Below are positions 47,705 to 57,400 of a DNA stretch of 64,000 nt, piece after piece. The position numbers and the translations under genes are program-made. Origin of the DNA: Periplaneta americana (lineage: Eukaryota; Arthropoda; Insecta; Blattodea; Blattidae). The first letter of the stretch is position 1, and every line of letters begins with the position of its first letter. A model generated the notes under the pieces. It searched no databases and was not told where the DNA came from. It saw only the letters and a program-made list of their open reading frames with translations. Location of the stretch: assembly GCF_040183065.1 (NCBI RefSeq), contig NC_091120.1, forward strand, positions 22,229,708-22,293,707, written 5' to 3'.

Positions 47705-48321
47705 TAATAATTTTTTATTTATTTTATTTATTTATTTAGAATATTAACGTGCAAAAAACAGCACAAGGCCAATTACAGTTTAGCACAAGATACAAAACAA
47801 AACAAAACAGAAGACATGATGATGAGAATGAATGATAGAAATGGCAGTGAGATGGAATACAATCAATATAATAGTCATCATTAATTTTTGACCAAATGCA
47901 ACAAAATAAATAGCAATATCTGACAATAATAACAAGTAAGAATATATCACGATAAACTCAAAAGGTGTATACTACACATTAAATGGATCCAAGTTTAATC
48001 CATGCAAATTAGCATATTTTATACATCTGCAGACCGGAGAGAGAGATTTTGAATTTCTATTATAAAAAATGTTATGAAATCTTAAACCCTTAGCAGGAAT
48101 ACGAAGACTGATATTACTTATGAATGATTCACAATCAATATCACCCTTAATGACTTTACAAAAAAATAAATAATCAAGATCTTGACGTCTGGCAAATAAA
48201 CTACAGCAGTTAAAATTTTTACAGTTAATCTCATATTTATAGTCATCGGAATTTAGTAAAAATCTATAAGAACACAAGGAAATAAATTTCTTTGAATATT
48301 CTCCAATTTAGCCGAGTCAGT
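47705..48321 (-). pseudogene. LINE 3'-end fragment (minus)
   Basis: The minus translation (48277-47972) reads FARRQDLDYLFFCKVIKGDI, CESFISNISLRIPAKGLRFH and RCIKYANLHGLNLD, the C-terminal region of a jockey/CR1-like reverse transcriptase. A 3' UTR follows (CAATTACAGTTTAGCACAAG on the plus strand) with a TTTATTTATT tail at 47718-47738. The 48334 foldback is inserted at its 5' side. Confidence 0.65.
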
Positions 48322-48437
48322 GGAAGTAATGGATGTATCGAATATGAATGAGGTCTCGCCCACCTCATTACATATTGCTCGACTAGTATGACTAGTCAGT
48401 TTGTTTTTTTATACCATTAAGTACGAGAAAAATTCGT

Positions 48438-48514
48438 ACCGGCACCGGGAATCGAACCCAGGACCCCTCAGCTGTGCGCGCTGAGCGCTCTCTAACCAAC
48501 TGAGCTATGCCGGG
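48438..48514 (-). repeat. tRNA-like sequence, left arm
   Basis: 77 bases fold as a cloverleaf: acceptor CCCGGCA/TGCCGGT, D arm GCTC-GAGC with AGTTGGTTAGA, T arm CTGGGTTCGATTCCCGG. The anticodon region (CTGAGCGCGC complement) has a 7-base loop without the conserved U33. B box GGTTCGATTCC. A SINE head or tRNA pseudogene, not a functional tRNA. Confidence 0.75.
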
Positions 48515-48593
48515 ACCCGATTCACGACGCCGGCCGAACTCCTCTCGTAGTATCGTGTTACGGCCTTACTGCCTGCATTTAAGACGATACACG

Positions 48594-48647
<54 letters not shown>

Positions 48648-48790
48648 GAGCGCATTGTTAAATGACTTTATGGCCATATTCATTTAACAATGCGCTCCTG
48701 TATATATATGACGTGTATCGTCTTAAATGCAGGCAGTAAGGCCGTAACACGATACTACGAGAGGAGTTCGGCCGGCGTCGTGGATCGGGT

Positions 48791-48867
48791 CCCGGCATAG
48801 CTCAGTTGGTTAGAGAGCACTCAGCGCGCACAGCTGAGGGGTCCTGGGTTCGATTCCCGGTGCCGGT
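48791..48867 (+). repeat. tRNA-like sequence, right arm
   Basis: Mirror copy of 48438-48514 with one visible base change (GAGCACTCAGC against GAGCGCTCAGC). The cloverleaf elements are the same and the first acceptor pair is mismatched. The two copies face away from a common centre. Confidence 0.75.
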
Positions 48868-49018
48868 ACGAATTTTTCTCGTACTTAATGGTATAAAAAA
48901 GGAAGTAATGGAGTTCCATACAACAGATGCATAATAATAATAATAATATGACAAATATTAATTTAATTAGAATTCTACTTCATTACATGTAATATATTGT
49001 ACAATTGTACAATTTTAC

Positions 49019-49277
49019 CTGTGGAACATGGTCTATCATCTGGAGTATCAGGACATGCGCAGACATACGACCTCTGCCTGAACAAACACAGATGCGTACA
49101 GCCGCCGTTGTGCACAGCACATGGAGTCCAGCCAGTCTGCCTTCCAGCTGCAACTGCACGTATCTCCATCACACCGTCCAAATCAGTGCGGATAACTATT
49201 CTGTCTTTCCCTGTTGTCTTGTCTGCCCGCTCCACAGATTTCCTATACCAGTCCGTCCAGTATATGTGGTCTCCATA
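49019..49277 (-). CDS. Lrp4: LRP4 exon D: last propeller blade and last EGF
   Basis: This 259-base exon has acceptor ATATTCTAG|TATGGAGAC and donor TTCCACAG|GTAAAA. It starts in phase 0 with YGDHIYWTDWYRKSVERADK, the closing propeller blade, passes through GVMEIRAV and ends in a six-cysteine EGF module (PCAVHNGGCTHLC, YVCACP, DDRPC). In LRP4 proteins this EGF is the last extracellular module before the membrane, which is what exon E confirms. One base of a Glu codon is left for exon E. Reading past 49019 continues into intron for 15 codons and should not be annotated. Confidence 0.92.
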
Positions 49278-49498
49278 CTAGAATATTGTTCATTTTTACA
49301 TTTAGTAACTGCTAGTTTATTATTTTAGGTTTCAGTTACACATAATTTCACTTTTTGGAATAACTCTGTAGTCTGTTGAAATTTAGGACATGGGTGGACT
49401 AACGACTGAAATAAGAAAATAAAGTTTTAGAAAGTCGAGTCAAAGTTTTAGAAGTGGTGGGAAAAGAATACACTTTTTTTTTTTGCTATTACAATGAG

Positions 49499-50541
49499 AA
49501 ACTAGTTCGATTAATTAAAATGTGTCTTAGTGAAACTTACAGCAGAGTCCGTATAGGCCAGTTTCTATCTGATGCTTTTCCAATTCACTGCGGGCTAAAG
49601 CAGGGAGATGCACTATCACCTTTACTTTTCTAACTTCGCTCTAGAATATGCCATTAGGAAAGTTCAGGATAATAGACAGGGTTTGGAGTTGAATGGGTTA
49701 CATCAGCTTCTTGTGTATGCGGATGACGTGAATATGCTAGGAGAAAATCCACAAACGATTAGGGAAAACGCGGAAATTCTAGTTGAAGCAAGTAAAGCGA
49801 TAGGGTTGGAAGTAAATCCCGAAAAGACGAAGTATATGATTATGTGTCGTGACCAGAATATTGTAGGAAATGGAACTATAAAAATTGGAGATTTATCCTT
49901 CGAAGAGGTGGAAAAATTCAAATATCTTGGAGCAACAGTAACAAATATAAATGACACTCGGGAGGAAATTAAACGCAGAATAAATATGGGAAATGCATGT
50001 TATTATTCGGTTGATAAACTTTTGTCATCTAGTCTTCTGTCAAAAAATCTGAAAGTTAGAATTTATGAAACAGTTATATTACCGATTGTTCTGTATGGTT
50101 GTGAAACTTGGACTCTCAATTTGAGAGAGGAACATAGATTAAGGGTGTTTGAGAATAAGGCTCTTAGGAAAATATTTGGGGCTAAGAGGGATGAAGTTAC
50201 AGGAGAGTGGAGAAAGTTACACAACGCAGAGCTGCACGCATTGTATTCTTCACCTGACATAATTAGGAACATTAAATCCTGACGTTTGAGATGGGCAGGA
50301 CATGTAGCACGTATGGGCGAATCCAGAAATGCATATAGAGTGTTAGTTGGGAGGCCGGAGGGAAAAAAGACCTTTAGGGAGGCCGAGACGTAGATGGGAG
50401 GATAATATTAAAATGGATTTGAGGGAGGTGGGATATGATGATAGAGATTGGATTAATCTTGCACAGGATAGGGACCGATGGCGGGCTTATGTGAGGGCGG
50501 CAATGAATCTCCGGGTTCCTTAAAACCAGTAAGTAGGTAAG
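49499..50541 (+). mobile_element. 5'-truncated LINE with 12-bp TSD
   Basis: TATTACAATGAG at 49487-49498 and 50542-50553 flanks a 1043-bp unit. It encodes a reverse-transcriptase fragment and ends with a 3' region (GAGGGCGGCAATGAATCTCC, GGTTCCTTAAAACCAG) and a short GTAAGTAGGTAAG tail. It lies in the C-D intron of LRP4, antisense to it. Confidence 0.9.
49505..50520 (+). pseudogene. non-LTR reverse transcriptase, partial
   Basis: The frame opens with ETYSRVRIGQFLSDAFPIHC and [13 protein letters not shown], then shifts near 49630. The main frame (49608-50282) has the palm motif [12 protein letters not shown] with the catalytic YADD, then [46 protein letters not shown] and a stop at 50281. It continues as RLRWAGHVARMGESRNAYRV and, after another shift, DWINLAQDRDRW and VRAAMNLRVP. 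Fingers and endonuclease are missing. It is inactive by truncation, two or more shifts and a stop. Confidence 0.9.
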
Positions 50542-50861
50542 TATTACAATGAGCATGTACAAAAAAATATGTGTACGGTTTTATTACATTAGCACTGTTT
50601 AACTTCAAAATAGATCCATGGGTCGCGCAAGTTGATGGCCTAGTTGGCTATGGGTCTTGGCTAAAAAACATTAAGAACTTCTGCTGTAGATGAAGCTTAG
50701 CTTTGTAATTATTCAAGTAGGAATGCATGTGTACTTTATGAATACAGGCACTAACAATTAACTTCTGCAATATGAATCATAGATATAATGGTAACTTTCA
50801 CAATAAGAAGCATATATAGCCATGATACTCATATGAGCTATTTGTATAAATAATTTGATAC

Positions 50862-51105
50862 CTGTGTGAGTCCAAATGGATGTGTTGCTTCTGGAACTAA
50901 ATGGACCCTGTTCCTGCCATGAAGATCCGATGTCTCTATCCTGTCTCTCAGTGCATCTGCCCAATAAAGGCGGCGCGCAGTATAATCCAATGCTAATCCA
51001 TTTGGGAATCCAAGATCAGTATCAACAACAATTCGACGAGACGAGCCATCCAGAAAGGATCTTTCAATCTTTGGATTATCTCCCCAGTCAGTCCAATACA
51101 GGTAT
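50862..51105 (-). CDS. Lrp4: LRP4 exon C: YWTD propeller blades
   Basis: This 244-base exon has no long open frame of its own and lies under plus-strand shadow frames. Acceptor GTCTCCAG|ATACC and donor ACACAG|GTATCA give one base that completes a Gly codon from exon B, then 81 codons ending LTQ in phase 0. The translation carries GYLYWTDWGD, KIERSFLDGS, GFPNGLALDY, RLYWADA and HPFGLTQ, that is, two YWTD blades in the expected order. It is followed across a 1.6-kb intron (holding a LINE) by exon D. The phase and motif continuity make this call firm despite the lack of an obvious frame. Confidence 0.92.
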
Positions 51106-51282
51106 CTGGAGACACAATTCCAGTTACCTATCAGTATATGGTTATATTTGCAAAAACAGTTTCTTGTCTTTTAATAAAAAATATTCATTTCGTTATAGGT
51201 CATATACCTGCACTTGAAATGCTTTAATATTTACGAGTATTAATTATTTAATAGTTGTTTACGGTAAAAGTGTTAAAATGAC

Positions 51283-52080
51283 ATTTGTGCGAGATCGTGC
51301 GTATTTGCTTGTTTTCCGCACAGAACCAATACGCGGTAAGTGTGAAATACCACATTCAGTATTCCCAACGTAACACACATAATAATTTCCCTCTTCTTAC
51401 CGCTTAAGCGCGACATTCATTTTACTGCTTTAGGCTTTTAACATATTATTTTTAGAGACGTTTAACATAGTAATAATTACAAATTGGAAACTTACCACTG
51501 CAATTTCACCTAAATTGCAATGTTAATTATTGTTTTTAAATATTTGCAAAAATTAAGTAAAGTCTACTACTCCACGAAACTTATTGCATTCCTGATACAA
51601 TTAACATTAAGGAAGCCGTGAAAAAATCAACGAGATTCCAGATGCCGATGTTATTACTGCAATATGTTATATAAATAATATTGTTAAAATATTAAAATGA
51701 AAAATAAATCATTATATCACCTTACCGTTTGTTTTAAGTTCGCATTTATAGACTGGGGGGGAAAAAGACAGACGTATATCACGGCCTGCTGGAGTATAGT
51801 AAACACAGAAAACATTTTATAGCAACAATGTTGAAGAAAGATATTTTGGTGTTCCGAAGTTGCCGTCATTAAACAGAAACCAAAATGGAGATTTCATTGC
51901 AACTAATTAGAAATTCCTCTTTCAGGTATGTAATAAACGATCTTCGCACAAAATAATGTACGATACACGAGCGGTATGTTTGTTTTCATGTTCTCGGAAA
52001 TTAAAAAAACTCAACTACGTTTCGCTTTTTCAATCTTTTCCTCGAACATGAAAACGTCAACATACCGCTCTTGTAACGTA
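51283..52080 (-). repeat. intronic repeat R, copy 2
   Basis: Opposite orientation to 43656-44365 and somewhat longer. It includes an extra segment around 51640-51740. The terminal hairpin pairs CGAGCGGTATGTTTGTTTTC with GAAAACGTCAACATACCGCTC. It lies in the B-C intron of LRP4. Confidence 0.85.
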
Positions 52081-52146
52081 TATTACTATTTATTTTGTGA
52101 GTAGGAACGTTTGCAAAATAAAGCTGCAAGCTGGGTGTAGCAGATC

Positions 52147-52147
<1 letters not shown>

Positions 52148-52196
<49 letters not shown>
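52148..52196. repeat. poly(A) run of 49
   Basis: An uninterrupted A-homopolymer, probably the tail of a retroposed copy. No TSD was identified. Confidence 0.9.
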
Positions 52197-52198
<2 letters not shown>

Positions 52199-52327
52199 AA
52201 ATAATTACAACCGTTCGTCCATGCTGGTATAGAGACAATTCCCCCAACGTCTCCATAGCTGTGTTCCCCCTCATTATAATAGTGAAACTTCATCGCGTTA
52301 AGAGCAGGTGGTGGTATAGCTCACAAG

Positions 52328-52936
52328 CAAACGTTTTGATGGGGGCAGATAAAAAAGTTAAGTTTTTTTCTTCCACCATGTTAATAATGTCAAAAGAAGT
52401 GCTTATACAAATTTTGGCCACTCGACCGCAATTACGAGGGCCGTAAAAAAAATAAGTTCGCCAGGGGCCTCTAACAGAAAAAAAAAACACAATTTCATTG
52501 GACAAATTTATTGGAGCGGACACAGAAATTGTTGAGCTATTTTTCAACATATTTTTCATCGAAATTGAGACATTTCTCATATCATGGGCTCGACAGAGAG
52601 AGGTGCAGACGCAGTCAAACGCTGGTTCCGATCTGAGGCGGCTGACTTCTACGACACAAAAATTGATCCCATGGTATGACAAATGTCTCAATTCCAGTGG
52701 GGGATATGTTGACAAATAGCGCAACAATTGCTGTATCTGTTTCAATAAATCTTTCTATGCAATTGTGCTTTTTTCTATAAACGGCCCCAGGGAAAATCAC
52801 TTTCTGTACGGCCTCGTAATTGCGATCGAGTGGCCAAAATTTGTATAAGCAATTCTATTGACATTATTAACATGGTGGAAGAAAAAAATTAACTTTTTTA
52901 TCTGCCCCCATCAGAACGTTTGCTTGTCAGTGCTAG
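52328..52936 (+). mobile_element. mariner-like remnant in LRP4 intron, copy 2
   Basis: Arms of about 200 bp are inverted: left CAAGCAAACGTTTTGATGGG, right CCATCAGAACGTTTGCTTG. Between them is a frameshifted plus-strand relic with REVQTQ and QKLIPWYDK, the mariner transposase C-terminus. The long terminal repeats and short core suggest a deletion derivative. It is inverted relative to 46368-47097. Confidence 0.78.
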
Positions 52937-52939
52937 AGC

Positions 52940-53406
52940 ATTCGACTTCAGATTAAAAGGTTTAAAACTGCATTTAATTTTTAATTGTTTAATGTAGGGA
53001 TCAATAAAATAGTTGTTGAAGCAATTGGTATATTTTGTATACATTTCTTTACCAAAAAATAGTTAAAAAGTAGACCTGGTAATGTTTGAACTGCTTTATT
53101 GAACGGTTGTGATTGCTGCTGTGTGACATCTGGTGGAAAAAATTGACAATCGGGCGCAAACAGTCGAAAGTAGTGTTACAATTAATTTCTGTGCTAGTGT
53201 TAAAAGATCTACGTTTAGATATGGCTGTCTAAAAAGAATGTTATTTTAAAAATAAAGATTTAATGAAGATGATGAGAAACAGGAGAAGGAGAAGGAATGA
53301 GACTGTTGAAGAAAACTACAGGAATCAGAAAAATAGAGCTACCTACAAAATATCTTTATATGTCACTTCTAAGGATGTACTTGTATTTTAATTCAGTTCA
53401 ACTTAC
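52940..53406. other. LRP4 intron, nothing recognised
   Basis: A+T-rich intronic sequence up to the exon B donor. Confidence 0.5.
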
Positions 53407-53628
53407 CCTTGTCGTGGGAACATAGCTAGTGCACGAGGTTCATCAAGGCCATCTCGGATGACCACTTTACGGGATGACCCATCTAGACGAGCAACTTCTA
53501 ACACTTTGCGACCAGCGTCAGTCCAGTATATATTATCCGCAATCCAGTCTACTGCTAGTCCATCTGGAGTTGTCAGATTGGTGGAAATGATCGTCTCTGT
53601 GCTTGTTAAGTTATGCATATCTACACTC
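53407..53628 (-). CDS. Lrp4: LRP4 exon B: YWTD propeller blades
   Basis: This 222-base exon has acceptor TTATGTTCACAG|GAGTGT and donor ACAAGG|GTAAGT, and it enters with one base and leaves with two, matching exons A and C. It encodes propeller blades with the hallmark strings PDGLAVDW, IYWTDAG and DEPRALAMFP. These are the LDL-receptor class B (YWTD) repeats that build an extracellular six-bladed propeller used for ligand binding. The first codon (Arg) is split with exon A. A large intron with a satellite array separates it from exon A, and a repeat-rich 2.3-kb intron separates it from exon C. Confidence 0.92.
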
Positions 53629-53802
53629 CTGTGAACATAAATTAAATAAGTCCGTTAATATGAATTTTAGGACAATGACAATATCATCTCTTGAAATGGA
53701 TTATAATAACTTTCTGTTTGCATAAGATATAGTGACGAATAAAACATAAACCGCATGTTACTTAAAATGTTTTCTTTCAAATAACTTTTTAGACGAATGT
53801 AA

Positions 53803-54070
53803 AATAAATAATTGATTAAATGGCGATCTTACTCGTGTTAATTATGTAAGCATGTGCGACTTACAGCTGTTTCGGTGCTATTCGACACCATCCTCAGAGC
53901 CTACTAGATCTCGGCGCTATCTCACTTCGCTGCCTGTTGTGTGGGTGCGTTCGTGTGAAGAAGAGTTGTGTCAAATAGTGTGTGTGTTCTGAAATTGATC
54001 TGTGTGTTGTATGTTTGACATACTTACATAATTAACACGAGTAAGATCGCCATTTAATCAATTATTTATA
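53803..54070. mobile_element. foldback element in LRP4 intron
   Basis: AATAATTGATTAAATGGCGA ... TTACTCGTGTTAATTATGTAAG at left is mirrored by CTTACATAATTAACACGAGTAA ... ATCAATTATT at right. Arms are about 45 bp and the loop about 165 bp (CTGTTTCGGTGCTATTCGAC). No coding content. Confidence 0.75.
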
Positions 54071-54499
54071 TTCAAGTGTTAAAAATAGTGTACGAAAGAT
54101 TCAACATGGATTGTAAAATAGGTAATCATATGTAGACAATATAGAGTCTGCGAACTACATAGCCGACATTTAGAAGAATTAGGATTGTCGTACATCCCAG
54201 AATGTTTCAGTGCACAACAATAATAATTCCTGACTATTCAAGGAAAAGTGCAGTCGCATTCTTTCGATCACTCACAGGGCACGACTGTTTGTGAAAGTAT
54301 TTGAGCAAAATATTGGAATTATTTCTTTACCACTTTATCCATTGTGCAGTCTTTAGGAAGAAATGGATCAGGATCATCTTCAGTGATGTCCAGCCCTTTC
54401 CTCTAAATCCACTGTGTGTGAGAAATTTTGAAGAGTAAGAGAGTTAACGGCTGTATTGCCAAGAACACTGCACTAGTTAACAACAACACATTCCGGAAA

Positions 54500-57400
54500 T
54501 ATGGTACCGGCAATGATTTTATGTGGACTAAAAATTATCCCATTAAGATGATGGAAAAATGTTGTAGGTATAGTCACGAAGCATTTGAAATAGCTTACGA
54601 CTATTTTGCGTTTTGTACAAAAGCGTAATTGCACAACCATCATCCCGCATTTAATGAATTTTCATTTCCGAAAATGAAAAAAATCTGGTACCGGTAATGA
54701 TTTTATGTGGACTAAAAATTATCCCATTGAGATGATGGAAAAATGTTGTAGGTATAGTCACGAAGCATTTGAAATAGCTTACGACTATTTTGCGTTTTGT
54801 ACAAAAGCGTAATTGCACAACTATCATGACCCATTTAATGAATTTTCATTTCCGAAAATGAAAAAAAATCTGGTACCGGCAATGATTTTATGTGGACTAA
54901 AAATTATCCCATTAAGATGATGGAAAAATGTTGTAGGTATAGTCACGAAGCATTTGAAATAGCTTACGACTATTTTGCGTTTTGTACAAAAGCGTAATTG
55001 CACAACTATCATGCCCCATTTAATGAATTTTCATTTCCGAAAATGAAAAAAAATATGGTACTGGTAATGATTTTATGTGGACTAAAAATTATCCCATTAA
55101 GATGATGGAAAAATGTTGTAGGTTTAGTCACGAAGCATTTGAAATAGCTTACGACTATTTTGCGTTTTGTACAAAAGCGTAATTGCACAACCATCATCCC
55201 GCATTTAATGAATTTTCATTTCCGAAAATGAAAAAAATCTGGTACCGGTAATGATTTTATGTGGACTAAAAATTATCCCATTAAGGTGATGGAAAAATGT
55301 TGTAGGTATAGTCACGAAGCATTTGAAATAGCTTACGACTATTTTGCGTTTTGTACAAAAGCGTAATTGCACAACTATCATGCCCCATTTAATGAATTTT
55401 CATTTCCGAAAATGAAAAAAATCTGGTACCGGTAATGATTTTATGTGGACTAAAAATTATCCCATTAAGATGATGGAAAAATGTTGTAGGTATAGTCACG
55501 AAGCATTTGAAATAGCTTACGACTATTTTGCGTTTTGTACAAAAGCGTAATTGCACAACCATCATCCCGCATTTAATGAATTTTCATTTCCGAAAATGAA
55601 AAAAATCTGGTACCGGTAATGATTTTATGTGGACTAAAAATTATCCCATTGAGATGATGGAAAAATGTTGTAGGTATAGTCACGAAGCATTTGAAATAGC
55701 TTACGACTATTTTGCGTTTTGTACAAAAGCGTAATTGCACAACCATCATCCCCCATTTAATGAATTTTCATTTCCGAAAATGAAAAAAATATGGTACCGG
55801 TAATGATTTTATGTGGACTAAAAATTATCCCATTGAGATGATGGAAAAATGTTGTAGGTATAGTCACGAAGCATTTGAAATACCTTACGACTATTTTGCG
55901 TTTTGTACAAAAGCGTAATTGCACAACCATCATCCCTCATTTAATGAATTTTCATTTCCGAAAATGAAAAAAATATGGTACCGGTAATGATTTTATGTGG
56001 ACTAAAAATTATCCCATTAAGATGATGGAAAAATGTTGTAGGTATAGTCACGAAGCATTTGAAATAGCTTACGACTATTTTGCGTTTTGCACAAAAGCGT
56101 AATTGCACAACCATCATCCCCCATTTAATGAATTTTCATTTCCGAAAATGAAAAAAATCTGGTACCGGTAATGATTTTATGTGGACTAAAAATTATCCCA
56201 TTAAGATGATGGAAAAATGTTGTAGGTATAGTCACGAAGCATTTGAAATAGCTTACGACTATTTTGCGTTTTGCACAAAAGCGTAATTGCACAACCATCA
56301 TCCCCCATTTAATGAATTTTCATTTCCGAAAATGAAAAAAATATGGTACCGGTAATGATTTTATGTGGACTAAAAATTATCCCATTAAGATGATGGAAAA
56401 ATGTTGTAGGTATAGTCACGAAGCATTTGAAATAGCTTACGACTATTTTGCGTTTTGCACAAAAGCGTAATTGCACAACCATCATCCCCCATTTAATGAA
56501 TTTTCATTTCCGAAAATGAAAAAAATCTGGTACCGGTAATGATTTTATGTGGACTAAAAATTATCCCATTGAGATGATGGAAAAATGTTGTAGGTATAGT
56601 CACGAAGCATTTGAAATAGCTTACGACTATTTTGCGTTTTGTACAAAAGCGTAATTGCACAACCATCATCCCCCATTTAATGAATTTTCATTTCCGAAAA
56701 TGAAAAAAATATGGTACCGGTAATGATTTTATGTGGACTAAAAACTATCCCATTAAGATGATAGAAAAATGTTGTAGGTATAGTCACGAAGCATTTGAAA
56801 TAGCTTACGACTATTTTGCGTTTTGTACAAAAGCGTAATTGCACAACCATCATCCCCCATTTAATGAATTTTCATTTCCGAAAATGAAAAAAATATGGTA
56901 CCGGTAATGATTTTATGTGGACTAAAAATTATCCCATTAAGATGATGAAAAAATGTTGTAGGTATAGTCACGAAGCATTTGAAATAGCTTACGACTATTT
57001 TGCGTTTTGTACAAAAGCGTAATTGCACAACTGTCATCCCCCATTTAATGAATTTTCATTTCCGAAAATGAAAAAAAATATGGTACCGGTAATGATTTTA
57101 TGTGGACTAAAAATTATCCCATTAAGATGATGGAAAAATGTTGTAGGTATAGTCACGAAGCATTTGAAATAGCTTACGACTAGTTTGCGTTTTGTACAAA
57201 AGCGTAATTGCACAACTGTCATCCCCCATTTAATGAATTTTCATTTCCGAAAATGAAAAAAAATATGGTACCGGTAATGATTTTATGTGGACTAAAAATT
57301 ATCCCATTAAGATGATGGAAAAATGTTGTAGGTATAGTCACGAAGCATTTGAAATAGCTTACGACTATTTTGCGTTTTGTACAAAAGCGTAATTGCACAA

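Larger units (their letters stand above)
48334..48900 (+). mobile_element. poly(A)-tailed foldback retroposon with paired tRNA-like heads
   Basis: Direct repeats GGAAGTAATGGA (48322-48333, 48901-48912) flank a unit ending in AAAAAA. Arms 48405-48664 and 48681-48900 are almost perfect inverted repeats around a 16-base loop. The left arm is longer because of an expanded (AT)n run (about 48597-48644). A 71-bp unpaired segment lies next to the left TSD. Each arm carries a tRNA-like sequence. It lies in the D-E intron of LRP4. Confidence 0.9.

Noticed and set aside
48438..48867. Two functional tRNA genes
   Set aside because: The position-33 base is not T, the first acceptor pair mismatches, the anticodon stem is irregular, and both copies sit inside a palindromic retroposon.
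49005..49328. Plus-strand frames over exon D
   Set aside because: Antisense shadows. The minus strand has the EGF cysteines, YWTD motif and matching splice sites.
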